NCBI RefSeq assembly: GCF_006120725.1
Contig: NZ_SWMU01000001.1
Span: 310,001 to 374,000, forward strand
Source of the DNA: Mesohalobacter halotolerans
GTDB lineage: Bacteria; Bacteroidota; Bacteroidia; Flavobacteriales; Flavobacteriaceae
Direction of reading: 5' to 3'
DNA length: 64,000 nucleotides
The notes beneath the pieces are model-generated. The model saw only the letters and a list, made by a program, of their open reading frames with translations, did not search any database and was not told the DNA's origin. Numbering within the stretch: position 1 is the stretch's first letter; every line of letters begins with the position of its first letter. Positions 1 through 8,979 of this stretch are shown here, one piece after another. The position numbers were made by a program, and so were the translations under genes.

Positions 1-2
1 TG

Positions 3-188
3 TACCCAGCTGTTAATGGATATTTTTTCCTTCCCACATATGGAACCCTTATTGCTGGAGTTAATTTTGACCAAACTGGTACTACCAAAATTGGTAAATA
101 TTTAGTGAACCATAGTTTTATGCTGCCAGGTTTAGTCACTACTATTTCAGCAGTTTTAATAGCACTAATTTTAACCACATTAATATAA
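3..188 (+). CDS. Anaerobic C4-dicarboxylate carrier (Dcu family), C-terminal fragment
   Basis: The window opens inside this gene; only the last 61 codons are present, ending in TAA at 186-188. The visible residues include [10 protein letters not shown] and [15 protein letters not shown], which match the conserved end of DcuA/DcuB carriers, followed by a final hydrophobic helix. These inner-membrane carriers exchange fumarate, aspartate, malate and succinate. The aspartase gene starts 9 bp downstream, so the two are almost certainly cotranscribed. That arrangement (Dcu carrier next to aspartase and asparaginase) is known from fumarate-respiring bacteria. DcuA and DcuB cannot be told apart from this fragment. 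Confidence 0.85.
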   Translation, partial: YPAVNGYFFLPTYGTLIAGVNFDQTGTTKIGKYLVNHSFMLPGLVTTISAVLIALILTTLI

Positions 189-197
189 ACGATAATT

Positions 198-1691
198 ATG
201 AAAATTCATATAATAGAATCCTCAATCACAACTGTAATCCTGATAGCTTTTCTAATTTTTTGCAATACCACTAGGTCACAAACATACCGAACGGAAACCG
301 ATCTTTTAGGGGATATGAGAATTTCAAACGAAGCCTATTACGGCATTCAAACGGCAAGGGCGCTTGAAAATTTTAATATATCAGGACAGAAAATCAATAA
401 TTATCCTCAGTTCATAAAAGCCTGGGGTATGGTCAAACTGGCTGCTGCTAAAGCCAACCATCAAGCTGGTAAAATGCCAAGGGAAACCTTGGACATGATC
501 ATACCTGCCTGTCAAGAATTGATAAATGGTAATTTTCTAAATCAATTCCCCGTTGATATCTACCAGGGTGGTGCCGGAACTTCAAGCAATATGAATGCCA
601 ATGAAGTGATTATGAATATTGCCTTGGAGAAAGCTGGGTTTGAAAAGGGAGATTATGAAAAGTTATCTTCAACTGATGATGTTAATATGTCCCAGTCTAC
701 CAATGACACTTATCCTACAGCAATTAAACTAGCTGTTCTTCTACATAACGATCAATTGATTCTACAATTAGACTCCATAGCCCAGTCTTTCAGGACACTA
801 GGTAATAAGTATTTAGAAGTAGTTAAAATGGGACGAACCGAAATGCAGGATGCTGTACCCATGACAGTTGGTCAAGAATTTCATTCCTATGCAACCATGA
901 TTGATATGGAACGAAAAAACTTGATCAGAGCCTCTGATGCAGTTAAAGAACTTAATATGGGCGCTACAGCCATTGGAACAGGTATTAATACACCTGAGGG
1001 TTACCACGACTATGTCATTAAACATTTAAAAACTATAACTGGGTTCAATCTTAAAAATAGTGATGATCTTTTTGCCGCTACTTCAAGTATGCACGGCTTT
1101 GTGGTCTATTCTTCAGCTCTTAAATCACTGGCCACCACAATGTCCAAAATTTCCAACGATATCATTCTGTTATCCTCTGGACCAAGAACAGGATTATTTG
1201 AAATTAACCTACCTCCGAGACAACCTGGATCCTCGATTATGCCTGGAAAAGTAAATCCAGTAATGCCCGAGTTGATGGCCCTTGTCAGTTACAAAGTAAT
1301 TGGAAATGATGTTACTGTTTCGATAGGAGCCTCTGATGGAGATTTACAACTCAACGCTTATGAGCCAGTTATAGCCTTATCAATCTTCGAATCTCAAAGT
1401 ATACTTATCAACACGATTACTTCCTTCAGACGTTTTTGTATCGAAGGTATTACAGTTAATGACAATGTCCATAAAAAAAACTTAGAGTCAACGGTTGGTA
1501 TAGTAACTGCACTTAATCCAGTATTAGGCCATAAAGTTGGAGATGAACTCGCTAAAGAAGCTCTGGCAACTGGAAAGGGTATTCTAGAGCTAGTTAGAGA
1601 AAAAGAACTGCTTACCGATGAGCAGATTAAAGAGCTTTTAGCTCCTGTTAACATGACTGGTCTAGACAAAACAAAATACATCAAAAATTAA
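198..1691 (+). CDS. aspA: Aspartate ammonia-lyase (aspartase) with an N-terminal export signal
   Basis: Converts L-aspartate to fumarate and ammonia. The 497-aa protein aligns over its whole length with the fumarase/aspartase superfamily. Visible motifs are GAGTSSNMNANE (125-136), SQSTND (165-170) and the superfamily signature GSSIMPGKVNP (344-354). Compared with the usual cytoplasmic enzyme of about 478 aa, it has some 28 extra N-terminal residues: a charged start, a hydrophobic stretch (about 10-22) and a polar end around TRSQT. This looks like a Sec signal peptide; the Cys at 22 lacks a good lipobox. The next two genes also encode exported proteins. Export of an aspartase is unusual and is inferred from sequence only. 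Family assignment is very secure; a fumarase is less likely given the asparaginase and Dcu neighbours. Confidence 0.93.
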   Translation: MKIHIIESSITTVILIAFLIFCNTTRSQTYRTETDLLGDMRISNEAYYGIQTARALENFNISGQKINNYPQFIKAWGMVKLAAAKANHQAGKMPRETLDMIIPACQELINGNFLNQFPVDIYQGGAGTSSNMNANEVIMNIALEKAGFEKGDYEKLSSTDDVNMSQSTNDTYPTAIKLAVLLHNDQLILQLDSIAQSFRTLGNKYLEVVKMGRTEMQDAVPMTVGQEFHSYATMIDMERKNLIRASDAVKELNMGATAIGTGINTPEGYHDYVIKHLKTITGFNLKNSDDLFAATSSMHGFVVYSSALKSLATTMSKISNDIILLSSGPRTGLFEINLPPRQPGSSIMPGKVNPVMPELMALVSYKVIGNDVTVSIGASDGDLQLNAYEPVIALSIFESQSILINTITSFRRFCIEGITVNDNVHKKNLESTVGIVTALNPVLGHKVGDELAKEALATGKGILELVREKELLTDEQIKELLAPVNMTGLDKTKYIKN

Positions 1692-1709
1692 ATCAATAAT
1701 ACTAAATCT

Positions 1710-2771
1710 ATGAAAACTTTAAAAAGCTTTATTTATCTGCTTACTCTCATTGTGTCGCTACATATGGTAGCTCAGAAAAATGATCTTTCCAATGTTGTAA
1801 TCTTAGCAACTGGTGGAACCATTGCAGGTGTTGGAGAAACTGGAGCTCAGGCAGGTTACACCAGTGGGCAGGTTGGTATTGAAACAATGATCAATTCTGT
1901 CCCTGGAATTGAAAAACTAGCCAATTTAACAGGTAAGCAAATATCCAATGTTGGTTCCCAAGATATGAGTATAAAAATTTGGTTAAAAATAGCCAATCGT
2001 ATCAATGAGCTTTTAGCTTCAGAGGACGTAGATGGTATTGTTATTACACATGGTACGGACACTCTCGAGGAAACAGCCTTCTTTTTAAACTTAATAGTAA
2101 AAAGTGATAAACCCGTTGTAACAACAGGGTCTATGAGACCTTCTACCGCTGTTAGTGCCGAAGGTCCCCTTAATCTATATAATGCGGTCGCAGTTGCAGC
2201 CCATCCAGACTCCAAAGGAAGAGGTACAATGGTAGTCTTGAACGACCAAATCCATGCTGCAAGGGCTGTCACTAAAACAAACACAAACGCTGTTCAGGCT
2301 TTTGTATCACCATTTAGAGGATTATTAGGGTCCGTTATATATGGTCAAATAGAATTTTATCGCAAACCATTTGGTGTTCACAGCACAGAAAGTATTTTTT
2401 CAGTAGATGATATTAGTTCACTTCCTAGAGTGGATATAATATATGCCGCTGCAGATAGCTCAGCAGACCTAATTGATCTTTCCATAAAGGCAGGAGTTAA
2501 AGGTATTGTAATAGCAGGCGTTGGTAATGGCAATATGAACACTGCCATGCTAGAAGCTTGTAAAAAAGCTGTTAATCAAGGGATTGTTGTAGTGCGAAGT
2601 ACACGTCTACCATCAGGGTATGTTATTAGAAATGCAGAAGTTAATGATGATGAGATTGGCACTATCGCTTCTGACGACCTTAACACAGCCAAGTCTAGAG
2701 TACTTTTAATGCTCTGCTTGCATGAAACGAAGAATGCTAAAGATATTCAGGAAATATTCTATAATTATTAA
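1710..2771 (+). CDS. ansB: Type II L-asparaginase, exported
   Basis: Hydrolyses L-asparagine to L-aspartate and ammonia, feeding the aspartase encoded 18 bp upstream. The 353-aa protein starts with a clear Sec signal (hydrophobic residues about 8-20, ending MVAQ). The two catalytic signatures of bacterial type II asparaginases are present: TGGTIAG at 34-40, with nucleophile Thr37, and HGTDT at 114-118. Length and motif order fit the high-affinity periplasmic enzymes. Together with the aspartase, porin and Dcu carrier it suggests a periplasmic route from asparagine to fumarate. Some glutaminase side activity is possible in this family. Confidence 0.93.
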   Translation: MKTLKSFIYLLTLIVSLHMVAQKNDLSNVVILATGGTIAGVGETGAQAGYTSGQVGIETMINSVPGIEKLANLTGKQISNVGSQDMSIKIWLKIANRINELLASEDVDGIVITHGTDTLEETAFFLNLIVKSDKPVVTTGSMRPSTAVSAEGPLNLYNAVAVAAHPDSKGRGTMVVLNDQIHAARAVTKTNTNAVQAFVSPFRGLLGSVIYGQIEFYRKPFGVHSTESIFSVDDISSLPRVDIIYAAADSSADLIDLSIKAGVKGIVIAGVGNGNMNTAMLEACKKAVNQGIVVVRSTRLPSGYVIRNAEVNDDEIGTIASDDLNTAKSRVLLMLCLHETKNAKDIQEIFYNY

Positions 2772-2783
2772 AAGTCGTCTGTC

Positions 2784-3977
2784 ATGAAAATTAATAAATT
2801 ATTGCTTTTTTTAGGCTTGTTTGTATTTTTCACATCTCACGGACAGCTCAAGCAGGCAGACACAGTCTATTACAAGAGCATCATCCCTGTTGGCAAGCAG
2901 AGCAGATTATCAGATATTGATCTGATTGCCAATACCAACTATAACCTAAGGAATGATTTTGCGGATGGAGAATATATCGATTCCCGTTTCCGATTCGAAC
3001 AGTTCCGAGCAGAGTTGAGGGGTTACTTAACCCCAAAAATATATTTCAGATTCAGACACAGATATACTAGTTCCTTTGAACCTCAGTCGAAAGATAAAAT
3101 CATAAAAGGAGTGGATATGGCTTACATCTCCTTTAAAATTGATAAAGAAGAAAAATGGGAAGCAATCGTTGGTAAATTTAGTGTAGACTGGGGAGGTATT
3201 GAATTTGACCTTAATCCAATTGATGTTTACGAATATTCAGATATTATAGAGCAAGCGGACAACTTTCTATCAGGTGCTGGTATCAAATATTTTTTAAATA
3301 AAAACAGCTATTTTGGTTTTCAGGTTTATAATGCCAGAACCCAAAATTATGACCAGCTTTATGGTAATAATTTGATTGTTGGAAGTACGGGGATTGAAGC
3401 CTCTAAAGCGCCATTAGGTGGTGTGGTCACCTGGCGCGGTTCTTTATTTAACGGGAAGCTTAATACTCTGTGGAGCTATTCTCTTACTAACGAAGCTTCT
3501 GGAATCTTTAAAAATTATTTTGTACTTGGTCAACAATTCAGCCTAAATAATTTTAAAATTGCTTATGATTTTAAATTCAGTAGGGAAGATTTGGATCGTA
3601 CTGGAATCATCAGTTCACTTATTCCTAGGGATGAATTTGGGTTTGTCCTTAGAGATACACAGTACATGAGTCACTGGATGCAGGTAGACTGGGAATTTTC
3701 ACCAAAATGGCATTTGGCTTTTACAGGCTTCTTTGATAATGCTCAATGGCTTGGTGATGAGGATCCAAACAAAAGAACCAACCAGATAAGAGATAGTTAC
3801 GGTTATATCCCCAGCATTGAATATTATCCATGGGAAGATATGAATCTTAAGTTTTTTATCGGCTACGTTGGAAGATCGTTCCGCTATAGTAGTTATGCCC
3901 AAAATGCTATTAATTTAGAAAACAAAGACACTGGGAGAATCATCTTAGGCTTTATATCACCATTAAAAATATTATAA
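2784..3977 (+). CDS. Outer-membrane porin of the OprO/OprP-like type
   Basis: A 397-aa protein with a Sec signal peptide (hydrophobic 4-18, ending SHGQ) and a body of alternating polar and aromatic residues ending in a run of beta-strands, as expected for an outer-membrane barrel. Features such as RFRFEQFRAELRG and the tract GKFSVDWGGIEFDLNP resemble Bacteroidota porins annotated as phosphate-selective porin O/P. It lies 12 bp after the asparaginase gene, so it is probably the last gene of the dcu-aspA-ansB operon and may admit asparagine, aspartate or dicarboxylates; the substrate is an inference from context. The true solute selectivity cannot be read from sequence. Confidence 0.75.
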   Translation: MKINKLLLFLGLFVFFTSHGQLKQADTVYYKSIIPVGKQSRLSDIDLIANTNYNLRNDFADGEYIDSRFRFEQFRAELRGYLTPKIYFRFRHRYTSSFEPQSKDKIIKGVDMAYISFKIDKEEKWEAIVGKFSVDWGGIEFDLNPIDVYEYSDIIEQADNFLSGAGIKYFLNKNSYFGFQVYNARTQNYDQLYGNNLIVGSTGIEASKAPLGGVVTWRGSLFNGKLNTLWSYSLTNEASGIFKNYFVLGQQFSLNNFKIAYDFKFSREDLDRTGIISSLIPRDEFGFVLRDTQYMSHWMQVDWEFSPKWHLAFTGFFDNAQWLGDEDPNKRTNQIRDSYGYIPSIEYYPWEDMNLKFFIGYVGRSFRYSSYAQNAINLENKDTGRIILGFISPLKIL

Positions 3978-4617
3978 GTTTCAAAAGTATTTTGACATCC
4001 CTCCGGTAAACGTTATATATACTATTTGATAATTTATTAATTTAGAGCAAAAAATCCACAACATTTTGTTTAAAAATATAGCTAAAGGTTTTTTCTTTAT
4101 TGAAAGTGGGGTAACATTAAGCGAAAACATAAATCTTTCATTCACATTATAAGTAATTTACCTCAAGTTCCTAAATAATTCAAAAACCGCTTGTTTATTA
4201 GCCTTGTGGCTACTACACTTATAACATTTTAATACAATGTAGTACATTCAAATGTAAAAGTAAAATCAGTTGTAATCGGAACTTAACAGAAAGTTATCGC
4301 GACCCCATTTCAAAAAACCTAGAGTACGTACCGTCCAAAAAATAGAAAGCCTTCCTATAGCACAGCGAGCAAAAATAATATAAGAAATCAACGGTCAAAA
4401 GCATCTTATCAAATTTTGAAACTTTTCAGTTTTTTAACTGAGAGACCACCAAATCACTTACCTGTGTTAGCTGTTGTTCTGTCAGGTTTAATTTCTTATT
4501 TAGTTTCTTGACCTGGTTTCAGGCAAACTTTTCTATAAATGAAGTTTTACCAACTTCTATAATACCTCTACAAATTCGGACCATTGTTTAAGTTGAAAAA
4601 ATTATTAACTTTAAACA
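3978..4617. other. 640-bp AT-rich intergenic region, no intact gene seen
   Basis: No reading frame here looks like a protein. Between the porin stop and the transposase remnant the sequence is AT-rich and contains many stops on both strands. A reverse-strand stretch around 4440-4540 briefly reads like a short charged helix but is interrupted. The segment may include decayed flanks of the adjoining insertion element; I could not identify terminal inverted repeats. Confidence 0.5.
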
Positions 4618-4921
4618 ATGGAAACAATGCGAAAATCACGAAGAAATCCCGCCTGTCCCGGCGGGCAGGTTCACCTCAGAATTTAAAACAAAAGTCGCCT
4701 TAGAGGCTTTAAAAGAGCGTTATAGTTTATCGTAACTAGCAGAGCGTTTTGAATTGCACCCGAACCAAATTAGTCAATGGAAGCAAGAGTTTTTAGAAAA
4801 ATCAAAGGATGTTTTTGGCAAAAAATCACCTAAACCCAAAGAAGAGCAAGTTGATTTAGACAAACTTTATGCTAAAATCGGTAAGCTTGAAGTAGAGCGG
4901 GATTATTTAAAAAAAACTTGA
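4618..4921 (+). pseudogene. IS3-family orfA (DNA-binding subunit) remnant
   Basis: The remnant starts METMRKSRR, then a short palindrome (4648-4669) shifts the frame. The original frame resumes at 4670 with FTSEFKTKVALEALKERY, meets an in-frame TAA at 4733-4735, and continues through LAERFELHPNQISQWKQEF to a TGA at 4919-4921. The second part is the typical helix-turn-helix and leucine-zipper region of IS3 OrfA. It cannot make a functional protein. The palindrome accounts for one lesion and the stop for a second, independent one. Confidence 0.8.
4648..4669. repeat. Short GC-rich palindrome inserted in transposase orfA
   Basis: A 22-bp imperfect palindrome, CCCGCC...GGCGGGCAGG, sits in a strongly AT-rich surrounding. 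The orfA codons before it (MRKSRR) and after it (FTSEFK) would join in one frame if about 22-23 bp were removed, so it looks like an insertion. A related GC-rich palindrome with CCTG...CAGG ends occurs between genes at 23471-23492, which suggests a dispersed small element family. Confidence 0.6.
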
Positions 4922-4940
4922 AAAGATTGGATCTACTGGG

Positions 4941-5702
4941 ATGAAAAAAGAACCGATTTTAAGTAACTACGATAAGTCATTAAGCGTTAGACAACAATGT
5001 GAACTTATGAATATCTCCAGAAGTAGTCTCTACTACAAACCTATTGGAGAGAAGCTGGAGAACCTTGTGATTATGCAGATCATGGACAAGCATATCCTTG
5101 AAGAACCAACAGCTGGTGTTCTGACTATGCAAAGTATGCTATCTGATAATGGTATAAAAGCAAGTTATGAACGTGTAAGACGATTAATGCGTAAAGCAAA
5201 CATACGCCCTATTTATCCTCGCAGTAATCTAACTGTTTTAGGAAAAAAAATACCTACATCCCTATGGAAAAAGGATTCATGTATCTCACAGCAATTATAG
5301 ACGTTTACAGTCGTGCTATAATGGCTTGGGGCCTTTCTAACACATTAGATGCTCAGGCAAGTTTTAGAAGTTGTCAAACAGGCTATCAAGACAAACGGAA
5401 AGCCTGAAATACTTAACTCAGATCAGGGTAGCCAATTTACTTGTTTGCAGTATGTAGATTTGCTTAAAAAAGAGAACATAAAGATCAGTAAGGATGGCAA
5501 AGGAAGAGCTTTAGACAATATCTACATAGAAAGATTCTGTAGAACAATCAAATATCAACACATATACCTATAAACCCAGCAGAAGACGGTATAACCCTGT
5601 TCAGAGGAATAAAAAAATGGATGGAAAGATATCATAATATATACCTTCAGGGTATAAACAAAAAGCGTATAGTAAAATATAAAAATGTAGCTCAAAATTA
5701 AA
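4941..5702 (+). pseudogene. IS3-family orfB (DDE transposase) remnant with several frameshifts
   Basis: The first piece (4941-5300) carries the HTH_21-like SRSSLYYKP region and ends NLTVLGKK at an eight-A run (5243-5250). Coding then resumes in another frame as TYIPMEKGFMYLTAIIDVYS, but some 20 residues that normally contain the first catalytic Asp are missing. An extra T near 5355 shifts the frame again; the next piece (5349-5573) holds NSDQGSQFT with the second Asp and IERFCRTIKY with the Glu. A last shift near 5572 precedes NPAEDGITLFRGIKKWMERYH, ending in TAA at 5700-5702. The element is therefore inactive. Confidence 0.8.
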
Positions 5703-5845
5703 ATTCAACTAAGAAACAACTAAAAGTGATCTAAAGAAAGGAGGGTATTATAATTCGTTATAGCGGGTCGCTAGTTTCTATTAATGATGAAAGGTAAATT
5801 AGGCTTATATTCTTAGGTAATGAGAAAACTTGTAACCTACTCTAG

Positions 5846-7693
5846 TTAAGATGACAAATCAAACCAACGTTTGGTTTTGGCATCAATTTTTTCTTCTATT
5901 TCCTGAAGCTTAATGCTATTTTCCTTAATTTCTTCTGCAGATAAATCTTTGAGAAAGGCTTGTTGTAGTGTTTCTTTGTCCCGTTCTAAATTTTTGATTT
6001 GGGTTTCTAATTGTTTGAGCTCTTTTTGCTCTAAATAACTCAGTTTTTTTTCTTCAGGGGCAGTAGTTTGTCTAACCGCTTTTGTCTCTGACTTAGGGTC
6101 TTTTTTTTCTGAGGGTTTGTTATCTGCATAAGTTCTATAATCTGAATAATTACCTGGGAAATCCTTGATGTTGCCACCTTCAAACACAAACAGATGGTCA
6201 ACAATTTTGTCCATAAAATAACGGTCGTGAGAAACGACAATCAGACATCCTGGAAAATCCATCAAAAAATTTTCAAGCACATTGATGGTAACGACATCCA
6301 GATCATTAGTCGGTTCGTCGAGAATTAAAAAATTAGGGTTTTGAATTAAGACCGTGCACAAATACAAGCGCTTCAATTCACCACCACTCAATTTTTCAAC
6401 ATAGTCGTATTGTTTTTTACGGTCAAATAAAAAGCGTTCCAGCAATTGTGAAGCTGATATTTTTCGGCCTTTAGCCAACGGGATGTATTCGCCAAAATCT
6501 TTAATCACTTCTATGAGTTTTTTACCCGGTTTAACCGCCAAGCCTCCTTGACGGTAGTAGCCAAATTTTAAGGTTTCTCCTAAGACGACTTTACCTGTAT
6601 CGGGCTTTAGGTTTTCGGTCAAAATGTTGAGAAATGTAGATTTTCCACTGCCGTTTTTACCAATAATTCCTACGCGTTCACCACGCTTAAAGTTATAATC
6701 AAAATTTTCAAATAAAGTCTTGTTATCAAAAGATTTAGAGACATTGTGAAACTCAACTATTTTGGTGCCAAGGCGTTCCATATTGATTTCCAGTTCAATA
6801 TCATGGTCTTTACGGCGTTGTTGTGCCCGTTTTTTAATGTCTTCAAAATCGTAAATTCGCGATTTTGATTTGGTGGTTCGGGCTTTGGGTTGACGGCGCA
6901 TCCAGCCCAATTCTTTTTTAAACAACTGTTTGGCTTTTTCTGTTGCAGTTTCTTGTTGCTGAAGACGTTCTTCTCGTTTTTCTAAATAGTAACTATAATT
7001 GCCTTTGTATGTAAAAAGTTCGCCTTGGTCGAGCTCCATAATTTGGTTACAGACCCGTTCTAAAAAATACCGATCGTGCGTCACCATGAAAAAACTCATG
7101 TTTGCTTGAGTAAAGTAGCCTTCAAGCCACTCAATCATATCGAGATCTAAATGGTTTGTGGGTTCGTCTAAAATGAGTAAGTCAGGCGAATCTAATAACA
7201 AAATCGCTAAAGCCAGTCGTTTTTTTTGTCCACCGGAAAGACTTTTTACAGGTTTTTGTAAGTTTTGTAATTTGAGTTTAGATAAGACTTGTTGGTATTG
7301 GCTTTCAAAATCCCAAGCTTGGAGCGCATCCATATCTTCGAAAGCTTTTTGATAGGCTTCTTGATCGTCTGGGTTTTCAAGTGCTTTTTCGTATTGATTA
7401 ATGACTTTAAGCATTTCATTGTCTGAAGCTAAAATGCTTTCCTCAACATTTAAGTTGGGGTTGAGATCAGGGTCTTGGGATAAAAAACCAATTTTTATAT
7501 CATTTCTAAAATTGATTTCGCCTTGGTCGGGCATATCTTTTTGGGCTAAAATTTTTAAAAGACTCGTTTTTCCACTGCCATTCTGCGCTACCAGTCCAAT
7601 TTTTTGACCGTGATTGATACCAAAGGATAAATCTTCAAACAGGTGTAGCGTGCCATAAGATTTGGCGATTTGTTCAACAGAGACCAGGTTCAT
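5846..7693 (-). CDS. uup: ABC-F family ATPase, Uup-like
   Basis: A soluble 615-aa protein with two ABC ATPase domains in tandem and no membrane segments, the layout of ABC-F proteins that act on ribosomes or DNA rather than as transporters. Domain 1 has Walker A AQNGSGKT (about 36-43), signature LSGGQKKR and Walker B LLILDEPTNHLD. Domain 2 has GKNGSGKS, LSGGELKR and FLILDEPTNDLD. The charged linker (QQQETATEKAKQLFKKE) and the C-terminal coiled coil (LEQKELKQLETQIKNLERDK) point to the Uup subgroup. The start is 2 bp from the lspA stop, so the two genes are cotranscribed. Confidence 0.9.
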   Translation of the reverse strand: MNLVSVEQIAKSYGTLHLFEDLSFGINHGQKIGLVAQNGSGKTSLLKILAQKDMPDQGEINFRNDIKIGFLSQDPDLNPNLNVEESILASDNEMLKVINQYEKALENPDDQEAYQKAFEDMDALQAWDFESQYQQVLSKLKLQNLQKPVKSLSGGQKKRLALAILLLDSPDLLILDEPTNHLDLDMIEWLEGYFTQANMSFFMVTHDRYFLERVCNQIMELDQGELFTYKGNYSYYLEKREERLQQQETATEKAKQLFKKELGWMRRQPKARTTKSKSRIYDFEDIKKRAQQRRKDHDIELEINMERLGTKIVEFHNVSKSFDNKTLFENFDYNFKRGERVGIIGKNGSGKSTFLNILTENLKPDTGKVVLGETLKFGYYRQGGLAVKPGKKLIEVIKDFGEYIPLAKGRKISASQLLERFLFDRKKQYDYVEKLSGGELKRLYLCTVLIQNPNFLILDEPTNDLDVVTINVLENFLMDFPGCLIVVSHDRYFMDKIVDHLFVFEGGNIKDFPGNYSDYRTYADNKPSEKKDPKSETKAVRQTTAPEEKKLSYLEQKELKQLETQIKNLERDKETLQQAFLKDLSAEEIKENSIKLQEIEEKIDAKTKRWFDLSS

Positions 7694-7695
7694 AA

Positions 7696-8307
7696 TTAAG
7701 AGGTCTTATCTTTCTTAGGAAATGCTTTTTTATGGAACACTAACAAAATACCAAAACCAGTGCTAATAGCGGTATCAGCAATGTTGAAAACAGGTTCAAA
7801 AAACACAAAGCGTTCGCCGCCCCAAATCGGAATCCACTCGGGTAGAATATCATTGTATATAGGAAAATACAACATATCAACTACCTTACCTTTGAGCAAA
7901 GGCGCATAACCTCCAGCATCAGGAAAAGCAGTTGCCACTTGGCCTAAACTATCATTAAAAATAACACCGTAAATGACAGAGTCGATGATATTACCCATAG
8001 CGCCGGCAAATATTAAGCTGATGGCTATTAATAAAATTTTAGGTGCTTTTTTGCGTGTCGAGTCCCATAGCCACCAGCCGATACCTACAATGGCAAAGAG
8101 TCGAAATACGGTGAGAATAATTTTACCATAATCACCTGGGATTTTTGCACCCCAAGCCATACCTTCATTTTCTATAAAAAGTATTTGAAACCATGAAAAC
8201 ACTTCAACACTTTCATGAAGCTTAAAATTTGTTTTGATATAAATTTTTGAAATCTGGTCAATAATTAAGATGACTACAATGATCCAGGTTGATTTTTTTA
8301 AGTTCAT
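7696..8307 (-). CDS. lspA: Lipoprotein signal peptidase (signal peptidase II)
   Basis: Inner-membrane aspartyl protease that cuts the signal peptide of prolipoproteins after diacylglyceryl attachment. The 203-aa protein has four hydrophobic segments and the two catalytic-Asp motifs, GAMGNIIDSVIYG and FNIADTAIS. The stretch between them is longer than in Escherichia coli, which is common in Bacteroidota. Lnt, the later enzyme of lipoprotein maturation, is also in this window (21.7-23.3 kb), and many lipoproteins encoded here would be substrates. Confidence 0.95.
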   Translation of the reverse strand: MNLKKSTWIIVVILIIDQISKIYIKTNFKLHESVEVFSWFQILFIENEGMAWGAKIPGDYGKIILTVFRLFAIVGIGWWLWDSTRKKAPKILLIAISLIFAGAMGNIIDSVIYGVIFNDSLGQVATAFPDAGGYAPLLKGKVVDMLYFPIYNDILPEWIPIWGGERFVFFEPVFNIADTAISTGFGILLVFHKKAFPKKDKTS

Positions 8308-8340
8308 CTATAAAAAGATTTGAGGGCAAAAATAGGGTTT

Positions 8341-8979
8341 TTATTCCATTTGCCTAACGATGATATCGCCGTTTACACTCTTTAAGTTCATTTGGTATGA
8401 TTTGGTATAAAATCTATCGATTTGTGATTTGCCATTTCGAGAAAAAGCATTCACGCTGGCATATCTTGTATAAATTGTGATATTGCCGCTGTAAGTGTTG
8501 ACATCTGCATTGCCTAAAAACTGATTAAGCCTGCAGTTACCAGATTTTGTGTTGAGTTGAAAGTTTTCAAATTGACCCTTAGCAATTACAGAAATGATAT
8601 CAGAATCTATGATCAACTTCGACTGATGAGGAAGAACAAAGTTTACACTAACCGAAAACTCTTGCATCGAGGTCATTTTGTTATCGCCAAACTCTAAAGC
8701 CTCGGGAAAAATACTTTTAATGATCAAACTATCATTTTTGATGTGATAGTCAAAATACAAGTCATTTTTATAAGTGCTTTCAGAAGAAGAGGAAAATATA
8801 AATTGAGACGCGTTATGCGTTTTAACCTGAATTGTAGAAACTTGGTCGGCCTGAAACCATACCGTCTTGATGTCCTCATTTTGGATTTCAAAAGCGGTTT
8901 TGAATTGTGCATGAGCCCGCTGATAGGAAACAATTAAGAGTAAAAACAAAAAGGTATGTCTGTGCTTCGTTAAAGACAT
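8341..8979 (-). CDS. Exported protein resembling DUF4097-type putative adhesins
   Basis: A 212-aa protein with a Sec signal (FLFLLLIVSY...AHA) and a body of short beta-strand repeats with alternating polar residues (NTKSGNCRLNQFLGNADVNTYSGNITIYT, read as successive strands). This right-handed beta-solenoid look resembles the DUF4097/DUF2807 putative adhesin group; the assignment is by pattern and is tentative. It ends 33 bp before lspA and directly follows the DUF3307 gene without a gap, so it is likely in the same operon. Its role is unknown. Confidence 0.55.
   Translation of the reverse strand: MSLTKHRHTFLFLLLIVSYQRAHAQFKTAFEIQNEDIKTVWFQADQVSTIQVKTHNASQFIFSSSSESTYKNDLYFDYHIKNDSLIIKSIFPEALEFGDNKMTSMQEFSVSVNFVLPHQSKLIIDSDIISVIAKGQFENFQLNTKSGNCRLNQFLGNADVNTYSGNITIYTRYASVNAFSRNGKSQIDRFYTKSYQMNLKSVNGDIIVRQME

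Larger units (their letters stand above)
4618..5702 (+). mobile_element. Decayed IS3-family insertion sequence (orfA + orfB remnants)
   Basis: The two-gene layout of IS3-family elements is recognisable: an HTH-type orfA (fragments QISQWKQEF and LEVERDYLKK) followed by an integrase-like orfB with NSDQGSQFT and ERFCRTIK. The usual A-run (eight A, 4909-4916) lies at the orfA/orfB junction just before the orfA TGA, where IS3 elements make OrfAB by -1 frameshifting. The copy is dead: a 22-bp palindrome interrupts orfA, there is an in-frame TAA at 4733, and orfB has an internal deletion and at least three frameshifts. The ends were set by the first plausible start and last recognisable codon; terminal repeats were not found. 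Confidence 0.85.
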
